Below, in pieces: positions 59,115 through 64,000 of a stretch of DNA of 64,000 nucleotides; position 1 is the first letter of the stretch, and the number at the start of each line of letters is the position of its first letter. The position numbers were made by a program, and so were the translations under genes. The notes below the pieces were generated by a model that made no database searches, had not been told where the DNA came from, and was given only the letters and a program-made list of their open reading frames with translations. The stretch is from Spectribacter acetivorans (lineage in GTDB: Bacteria; Pseudomonadota; Gammaproteobacteria; Nevskiales; Salinisphaeraceae): assembly GCF_031846305.1 (NCBI RefSeq), contig NZ_JAVRHY010000006.1:62001-126000 (forward strand), read 5' to 3'.

Positions 59115-60486
59115 ATCCCACCAGAGGCGCCTCACCCGCGGCCACCCTGGTTTCATTGAGCGGGAAGCCGCTCTCCTTGGCGAAGCTCAGCCGTTCTGTA
59201 TCGGATGGCGCTGGGAGGATGTGCTCTCGAATCCACTCGCGCCACATGGCTACGGTACCCTTGTGATTGGGGTTGGACAGGATCTTCTTCATGGTTGGGT
59301 ATTTCACCGCCATGGATTCCATGAATTCCTCGAAGTGCTCAGAGACCACCGACTCATCCACGCTCGACAGCCATCGGTCAACGCGCCAGTCCTTGTAATC
59401 GGATTCGAAGTCAGCGACTTCGGCAGCGGCTTCCCGCTTGATCCTGTCGGCCTCGTCCCTTGCCTTTTCTTCTGGCGTAGAGAAATCCATCGCGGCCTGC
59501 AGGTCGAGATGCTCTGCTCGGTAATCACGTCGGATGGCGTTGATGGCATACCCCCCGACGTTCTTGATCTTGCCTGGCTTGTCTCTTAGCCGTGAACTCA
59601 CAAGCCGAAGATTGTCCAGTATCTGGTCGTCTTCGTAGTCACGCAGCAGCGCGACCGCCTGTGTCGGGTCGATCCCGAACTTCATCATGGCGGAGAATGT
59701 CTCGGGACGATCCTCAATGCCTTTTGGATCCACGTCCCTGCCCGTCAAGTCGGCATTGGGGATATTCGGTCCCTCGTAATTGACGTTCTCACGGACCAGG
59801 AATCCAATTCGCTTTACCCGTTTCCCCTCGCGGTAAATTGTTGGTTCGACTTCAATCTCTGTGAACGCATTGATCGATTCGACCGACGGCTTGATCACTT
59901 TCCGATTCAGCTCTTTGTACTGCTGGTAGATGCTGTGGCCGTCCACCCCCATCAGCTTTCGGAAGGTCTCAAGGTCCCAGATCATTGTCCTGCCCGTGCC
60001 GCGGTACCGGACACAGTTCTCATAGAGCGCCTGGCTGTGCAGACTCGTGAGCTGGACCTGAATGCTCAAGTTGATTCGCGCCCACACGGCGGGCTTCACG
60101 AGCTTGTCCGCCAGCTGCTCACTGTAGGAGTATTCCAGGGTTGTCCCGTTGAAGTGATAGCCGGCCAACCAACTACTCGCGCCCCACTCCCTCTGATAGT
60201 CCTTGTTCGTATAGGCCCATTCCACTCGTTTTTTCAGCAAGCCGTTTAGGGCGCGTTTCAGTCGGTCCCGGTTCTTCCTCGTGCCCATCAAGTCTTCAGC
60301 GAGATCCGGCATGTAGATGCTGTGGCTGGTCATACTTCCGCCGTCGTCGCTGTTGCGCATGGCATTCTCAAGAAGCAGGTTGGCCATCTGCTTTTCTTTG
60401 AGCGTGAGCGGCGACACGACGTGAACCGCAGCGACGTGCTTACGCAGTACGACTGCCTTACCACTTTCTTCGTTATGTCTGAGCAT
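59113..60486 (-). CDS. Plasmid replication initiator (Rep_3-type winged-helix protein)
   Basis: 457 residues from ATG 60486; upstream in-frame TTGs are less likely. Two winged-helix regions are suggested by LTLKEKQMANLLLENAMRN...TRKNRDRLKRALNGLLKKRVEW (about 30-85) and LHSQALYENCVRYRGTGRTMIWDLETFRKLMGV...QYKELNRKVIKPSVESINAFTEIEVEP (about 145-215). This is the RepB/RepA pattern of iteron plasmids. It is transcribed away from an adjacent iteron cluster, as expected. The C-terminal 150 residues are extra compared with small Rep_3 proteins. It should bind the iterons at 60586-61135. Confidence 0.9.
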   Translation of the reverse strand: MLRHNEESGKAVVLRKHVAAVHVVSPLTLKEKQMANLLLENAMRNSDDGGSMTSHSIYMPDLAEDLMGTRKNRDRLKRALNGLLKKRVEWAYTNKDYQREWGASSWLAGYHFNGTTLEYSYSEQLADKLVKPAVWARINLSIQVQLTSLHSQALYENCVRYRGTGRTMIWDLETFRKLMGVDGHSIYQQYKELNRKVIKPSVESINAFTEIEVEPTIYREGKRVKRIGFLVRENVNYEGPNIPNADLTGRDVDPKGIEDRPETFSAMMKFGIDPTQAVALLRDYEDDQILDNLRLVSSRLRDKPGKIKNVGGYAINAIRRDYRAEHLDLQAAMDFSTPEEKARDEADRIKREAAAEVADFESDYKDWRVDRWLSSVDESVVSEHFEEFMESMAVKYPTMKKILSNPNHKGTVAMWREWIREHILPAPSDTERLSFAKESGFPLNETRVAAGEAPLVG

Positions 60487-60585
60487 ACTAGAGGCCTGCA
60501 ACAAAGCCGGACACCTGAGCGCTTTTTATCACCTGCAACAGGCCTGTCAACCGCTCTCCAGGCACTCTTCAGATCAAGGCAAAGC

Positions 60586-61135
60586 GCGCTATTTTGGACA
60601 CCCTTACCGGGAGCGATCTTAAAACCGTCGATGTTTCAGTCGTTTATCGTTGGCCGTTCAGGTGTCCGGGTTTGCGTTAGCGCGCTATTGTGGACACCTG
60701 AGGATCAGATTCACTGCGTAGAAAACTTTTCACACCAGCAATCGCGCTTATCTGGACACCTTCAGCAACTCCCAGTCAGCTCGACTTGCGCTATACAGGA
60801 CACCGTCACACATCGGAATAAGCGTCAGTCATCAGATGATTCATCCAAGCCACTGACCGCAGGGGATAAATACAGGATCACGATCGGTGTTTGCCACGCG
60901 CTAATCTGGCCACCTATAGCGGGTGAACGTCGTCACGACGCCGTCAGTGAGTTATTCGAGTGGTGTGTCGACGCCTTCGTTAGCGCAGCGCTCATCCAGC
61001 CACCAACGCCCGCTATACTGGCCACCCTCACGCGCTATTATGGTCACTCGTGCGCTAATCCGGCCATCCATTAGCGCTTTTCCGGCCCAGGCTATCGCGC
61101 TATCCGGGACACTTATGCGCGCTATTGCAGCCACC
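60586..61135 (+). repeat. oriV iterons, direct set (about 12 copies)
   Basis: A 17-bp iteron close to GCGCTATTNTGGACACC occurs at 60586, 60682, 60744, 60788, 60898, 60988, 61010, 61032, 61052, 61074, 61097 and 61119. The last seven are 20-23 bp apart, about two helical turns, so they lie on one face of the DNA. Variants with GGCCACC or GGTCAC are present. They are the expected binding sites of the adjacent initiator. An inverted copy (CAGGTGTCCGGGTTTGCG) is at 60659. Confidence 0.9.
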
Positions 61136-61260
61136 CAACAAGCTATAACCTCTTGTTTTTAGGCTTATAAACGAAGCTCGAATAACTAAAAGCCCTGCTT
61201 GAAGCTATAAAACGCAGCAGGCCTGGTCCCCAAGCATCACCCTCGTCTGCTGCTGCTTTT
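61136..61260. other. AT-rich segment of the origin, candidate unwinding element
   Basis: Between the two iteron clusters the sequence becomes AT-rich (AAGCTATAACCTCTTG, TTTTTAGGCTTATAAACG, GCTATAAAACGCAGC). It is the best candidate for the DNA-unwinding element. I did not see a good DnaA box. Confidence 0.5.
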
Positions 61261-61320
61261 CTCTTCAGATCGTGAGATCAAATAGTTGGGGAGGCGCACG
61301 ATGAGCACCGTCTCGTCTTT

Positions 61321-61567
61321 CAGGTGGCCGACGTTGCGTCGACGATACGCCGGCAACTCGCTCAGGTGTCCAAGCTTGCGTCATCGGCAATCGATTTAAC
61401 GCGAAGGTGTCCGACATTGCGTCATCTCGAACGCCGAAGACTCCGGTGCCCAGTGATCGATCACGCTATTCAGTCGTTCAGGTGTCCGACATTGCGTATG
61501 CTCGGCACCGCTGAGGTGTCCTGGATTGCGTCACCCTCCCCTGCGCTCAGGTGTCCGAGCTTATTTC
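61321..61567 (-). repeat. oriV iterons, inverted set (six copies)
   Basis: Copies close to AGGTGTCCGACATTGCGTCA start at 61321, 61363, 61404, 61479, 61513 and 61548. Read on the minus strand they become GCGCAATGTCGGACACC-like, matching 13 of 17 positions of the direct iteron. The last one overlaps the 3' end of parB. Opposed clusters flanking an AT-rich core could allow handcuffing and copy control. Confidence 0.85.
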
Positions 61568-62529
61568 GGTTGATCCTGATCCCTGGCCAGTTCTTCAAGC
61601 ATTTGGCGCCAGACCTTCTCGACTGCAGCGGAATCGTTCCAGTTGGAGACATCAGTCGCCAGATGCGGCGCCATCGTATTGACGATCTGCCTGACCACAT
61701 CGCTGTTCTTAGTGGTGCCAAGACGCAGCGCCCTCCCCTTTCGCTGAGCTTTCACAGCAGGTTTCTGTGGTTTGCTCTGGCGACTGTTATCGGGGCTTGT
61801 ATCGGTGAATTGCTGCGTCTTGATCTGTAGCTTTCGATTCTCATCCGTCAGATCCAATAGACCACAGGCCACATGCAGGCTTGGTATGCGGCCTGCGTAG
61901 ATAGCTTCTCGAATATCCTCGGGCCCATTCAGGACCTGCCACCAACGAAAGGCAGTGGTCCTTGGCAGGCTCGTGGCTTCCTTCAGCGCGTCCCCTGTCT
62001 GGATCGGGTCCCCGAGCGCCTTCCGTTCGTCGAGGATTTGCATCAGTCCACGCAACACTCCTCCGAGATCCAGATTACGGCGGTGAAGGTTTTCCGATAG
62101 CTTTCTCACCGCCCCGTTGGTTGGCTTCTCGGGGTATAGCATTACATCGATGGTATCCAGCCCTGCCAGCTGACAGGCCCACCATCTACGTTCCCCAGCG
62201 AGCAATTCGATGGCACCTCCCGTGGTTTCATAAGCAACCACCGGCTGCAACAACCCAGATTCCTTGATCGACCGGCTCAAGCTCTGAATGTGCTCGACTT
62301 CGATCGCGACATCCTTTCCAGATGGGCTGTCCTCGCCATTGAGTACGGCCATCGTCATGTTGAGTTGCCGCGCATTGTCCGGGTCGGGTCGGATATCGGA
62401 CACAGGAACGCGAGTAGCCCGTGCGGCCATAGCCCCGGAACTCGTTCGATTCAACGAAGCGGCACCCTGAGACAATCCCGTCTGCGCGTCACGGATCGCG
62501 TCGATTTTTCTCGGTCGTTTAAGAGGCAT
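61561..62529 (-). CDS. parB: ParB-family partition protein
   Basis: 322 residues from ATG 62529, which has GAGGGTG 5 nt upstream and overlaps the parA end by 11 nt; the frame stays open to 62559. The ParB/Sulfiredoxin fold is marked by VPVSDIRPDPDNAR, IKESGLLQPVVAY and LLAGERRWWACQLAGLDTIDVML (GERR-type CTP-binding motif, about 135-157). An HTH region follows (LKEATSLPRTTAFRWWQVL, about 204-222). ParB loads on parS and partners with ParA for plasmid segregation. Here a parS-like site lies 1.2 kb upstream. The C-terminal 80 residues are basic. Confidence 0.93.
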   Translation of the reverse strand: MPLKRPRKIDAIRDAQTGLSQGAASLNRTSSGAMAARATRVPVSDIRPDPDNARQLNMTMAVLNGEDSPSGKDVAIEVEHIQSLSRSIKESGLLQPVVAYETTGGAIELLAGERRWWACQLAGLDTIDVMLYPEKPTNGAVRKLSENLHRRNLDLGGVLRGLMQILDERKALGDPIQTGDALKEATSLPRTTAFRWWQVLNGPEDIREAIYAGRIPSLHVACGLLDLTDENRKLQIKTQQFTDTSPDNSRQSKPQKPAVKAQRKGRALRLGTTKNSDVVRQIVNTMAPHLATDVSNWNDSAAVEKVWRQMLEELARDQDQPK

Positions 62530-63424
62530 TTGCGTCACCCTCAAATAACCGCGAGTCAACGAACTGACAGAACTCCAAAGCTTTCTGCCTCGCCGTATCG
62601 CTGGGCTTCAAGTCGAAGATGGACCGCGGCAACACACCCTTGACGTCTCGCTCCGCATAAGCCACCCGATGCGGCAGTATTACAGGGGATAGAAGCTCTC
62701 CAACCACGGGCATATTCCGCACGTTCTCCAGAAACCCAGCGTGCAACGAGGTGCCCTTTCGGAACATATTGACCTGGATCCCAACCACCGTTAAAGGATG
62801 CGAAGACGAGCGTCGTTGCTGCTCCTCTGTGATCATCCCGCTCATGCTGGTGAGCCCGTCAACGCACTGCTGTTCCATGATCGTCGGAATAATTACGTGG
62901 CTGGAGGCCTTGATAACGCCCCTCATCAGAGAGTTCTCGCTCGGCCCGCTATCGAAGATCACCAGGTCATATTCATTGGCAAGCTCCCGGCTCCCAAAAA
63001 AATCCCCGATCACCTCCTCAACCAGCGTCTCCCACCCATCCTCTTCCAATTCCTTCTCCCTCTCTCGCACGTCGATCAGCTGGCGGCTATCCGCCGGGAG
63101 AATATCGACACGACCCCTCCCAAGCTGGGCGATTTCGTACTGATAGATGATCCTATTCGGGAAGAAAATATCGGCAACCGAACTCCGCCCGGACCAGTCC
63201 GCCATGTCTGGCATTGCAGGATCGAAATCAGGATGGAGGGGCGGACGCATGTGCCGACCGCGGTCCACATACTCCATGGGCAGAAAAATGTTGCTGAGGT
63301 TGCATTGATCGTCAAAGTCGACCAAGAGCACCCGCTTTCGCGTTCCGAAATAGTCCGCCAGAATCCGAACCAATGTCGTCTTGCCAACACCACCTTTACG
63401 CTGAGGCAGGCTCAAAAGAACCAC
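62519..63424 (-). CDS. parA: ParA-family partition ATPase
   Basis: 301 residues. The deviant Walker A QRKGGVGKTTLVR (about 8-20) is at the very N-terminus. VLLVDFDDQCNLS (about 32-44) and YDLVIFDSGPSEN (about 155-167) are the switch regions. It is a type Ib-like ParA without an N-terminal HTH domain, so it probably does not repress its own promoter directly. ATP-driven DNA binding by ParA moves ParB-parS complexes for partition. parB overlaps its stop. Confidence 0.95.
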   Translation of the reverse strand: MVLLSLPQRKGGVGKTTLVRILADYFGTRKRVLLVDFDDQCNLSNIFLPMEYVDRGRHMRPPLHPDFDPAMPDMADWSGRSSVADIFFPNRIIYQYEIAQLGRGRVDILPADSRQLIDVREREKELEEDGWETLVEEVIGDFFGSRELANEYDLVIFDSGPSENSLMRGVIKASSHVIIPTIMEQQCVDGLTSMSGMITEEQQRRSSSHPLTVVGIQVNMFRKGTSLHAGFLENVRNMPVVGELLSPVILPHRVAYAERDVKGVLPRSIFDLKPSDTARQKALEFCQFVDSRLFEGDANAS

Positions 63425-63584
63425 GGCATGTCTCCTGTCATTGAATGGCGCCCGGCCCCGTTGAGGGCAGGGCAGTTACCAGAGAGATAACACCAAGCCT
63501 GCGATATGCAACACGCATGAGCTTGCCGCAGTGTATAGCGCCCCCGGTTAGCCGAAAACCCACCAGCCCGGTGATTTATCGAAA

Positions 63585-63632
63585 AGGCGCGCTAAGTCAT
63601 TGATAATAGCCATGTCCCAATTGGGACATGGC
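63585..63632. promoter_or_regulatory. Palindrome-containing direct repeat, copy 1 (candidate operator)
   Basis: GGCGCGCTAAGTCATTGATA is followed by the palindrome TGTCCCAATTGGGACA, extended to 24 bp (63609-63632, perfect dyad). A second copy lies 99 bp downstream. It is a probable binding site for a regulator of parA or of the gene at 63874. Confidence 0.6.
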
Positions 63633-63683
63633 TCGGGGCGGTTACTGGGCCTGATGAGACAAGGCATACGGCGCGGGCTCACT

Positions 63684-63729
63684 AGGCGCGCTAAGTCACT
63701 GATATTAAACATGTCCCAATTGGGACAAG
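63684..63729. promoter_or_regulatory. Palindrome-containing direct repeat, copy 2 (candidate operator)
   Basis: GGCGCGCTAAGTCACTGATA is followed by the same TGTCCCAATTGGGACA core (63713-63728), with a shorter dyad than copy 1. The two copies share about 40 of 46 positions. Confidence 0.6.
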
Positions 63730-63764
63730 AGTGGGCCTGCCCCCTCCCGTGCGAATCGCTGGAA

Positions 63765-63780
63765 TGTTCTACGTGGAACA
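63765..63780. other. parS: parS-like centromere site
   Basis: TGTTCTACGTGGAACA is one base from the widely conserved parS TGTTCCACGTGGAACA, and its dyad extends to GGAATGTTC...GAACATTCC (63761-63784). It lies about 340 bp upstream of parA. It should be the loading site for the ParB encoded at 61561-62529. Confidence 0.75.
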
Positions 63781-63821
63781 TTCCCACCCTTGGCGCCGGC
63801 ATTTGGCGTGTCAACGGGTGC

Positions 63822-63850
63822 TTGCAATTTTCGAAAGTCGGGCATCATGT
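63822..63850 (+). promoter_or_regulatory. Possible promoter of the last gene
   Basis: TTGCAA (63822-63827), 17 nt, TCATGT (63845-63850). TAGGAG follows 9 nt before the ATG at 63874. Weaker than the other TTGCA-type elements. Confidence 0.3.
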
Positions 63851-63873
63851 GAATGAACACTAGGAGATATGTC

Positions 63874-64000
63874 ATGTCCCAGACCGCCTACAAGCCCCGC
63901 GCCAGCCTTACCGATTTCGAGTGTTTCAGCGCGGGGTTGAAAGCCCTCGGGTTACCGCTTATCACGCCCCAGGCCCATACAGACCTGATGCAGGTAGCGA
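63874..64000 (+). CDS. Hypothetical protein (partial, runs off the window)
   Basis: ATG 63874 with TAGGAG 7-8 nt upstream opens a frame of 42 codons still open at the window edge (MSQTAYKPRASLTDFECFSAGL and onward). Nothing in the visible part names a family. It diverges from parA, with the parS-like site and palindromes between. Confidence 0.6.
   Translation, partial: MSQTAYKPRASLTDFECFSAGLKALGLPLITPQAHTDLMQVA

Noticed and set aside
60322..61074. Plus-strand frame of 250 codons through the origin
   Set aside because: It runs through the iterons and antisense to rep; the periodic residues reflect the iterons.
1..64000. tRNA or rRNA genes
   Set aside because: No tRNA-like cloverleaf or rRNA-like sequence was noticed in the intergenic regions on either strand; a covariance-model scan would be decisive.

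Overview
The window looks like the backbone and accessory region of a large, GC-rich bacterial plasmid (or megaplasmid or chromid), most likely from a gammaproteobacterium. A Rep_3-type initiator, an iteron origin, ParB, ParA and a near-consensus parS site lie at the right end. I see no rRNA, tRNA or ribosomal protein genes. No conjugation or virion genes were recognised, and the host genus cannot be named from the sequence alone.

Layout. 1-5100 (minus): partial deoxynucleotide kinase-like gene, Sel1-repeat protein, tyrosine recombinase and a DinG-family helicase. 5202-9334 (plus): csf5(cas6)-csf1-csf2-csf3 and an 8-repeat CRISPR array. Together with the divergent DinG this is a type IV-A CRISPR-Cas locus without cas1/cas2. 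9403-18714: GHKL ATPase, DUF4942-like methyltransferase, UvrD-like helicase, Sel1 protein, HD nucleotidase and RecG-like helicase. 18711-26708: membrane-anchored PD-(D/E)XK protein, uracil-DNA glycosylase-like protein, several small membrane proteins, two Sel1 proteins, unrecognised genes and an SCP2-like protein. 26825-35363: exported EEP nuclease, a solitary TnpB, RecJ-like exonuclease, unknowns, and an exported DsbA-like protein. 35734-46546: tandem Toprim/primase-like proteins, tandem ankyrin proteins, Fe-S DinG helicase, a degenerate receiver/GGDEF-like protein, an AcaB/DUF1845-like protein and a second UvrD-like helicase. 46875-50997: nrdB-nrdA, whose beta subunit has the residues of a class Ic (Mn/Fe) ribonucleotide reductase. 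52045-59067: an operon of ssb, a probable annealing protein, a Cas4/RecB-like nuclease, an unknown, a MoxR-type AAA+ ATPase, DUF3150 and a CobT-like VWA protein. 59113-63780: rep, iteron oriV, parB, parA and parS.

How it fits together. The element carries a large recombination and repair set: two DinG-family and two UvrD-like helicases, RecG-like, RecJ-like, SSB, an annealing protein, nucleases and a UDG. It also carries nucleotide-metabolism genes (RNR, HD nucleotidase, dNMP kinase-like) and a type IV CRISPR system of the kind usually found on plasmids and thought to act against competing elements. The mix recalls large phage-like or IncA/C-like plasmids.

Two signals recur. A TTGCAT-type -35 element followed by a -10 ends only 6-8 nt before the start codon of several genes, suggesting leaderless transcription. 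Strong stem-loops sit immediately before the ribosome binding sites of genes in the nrd and ssb-VWA operons. All functions are assigned by reading motifs and gene order; no database search was run.
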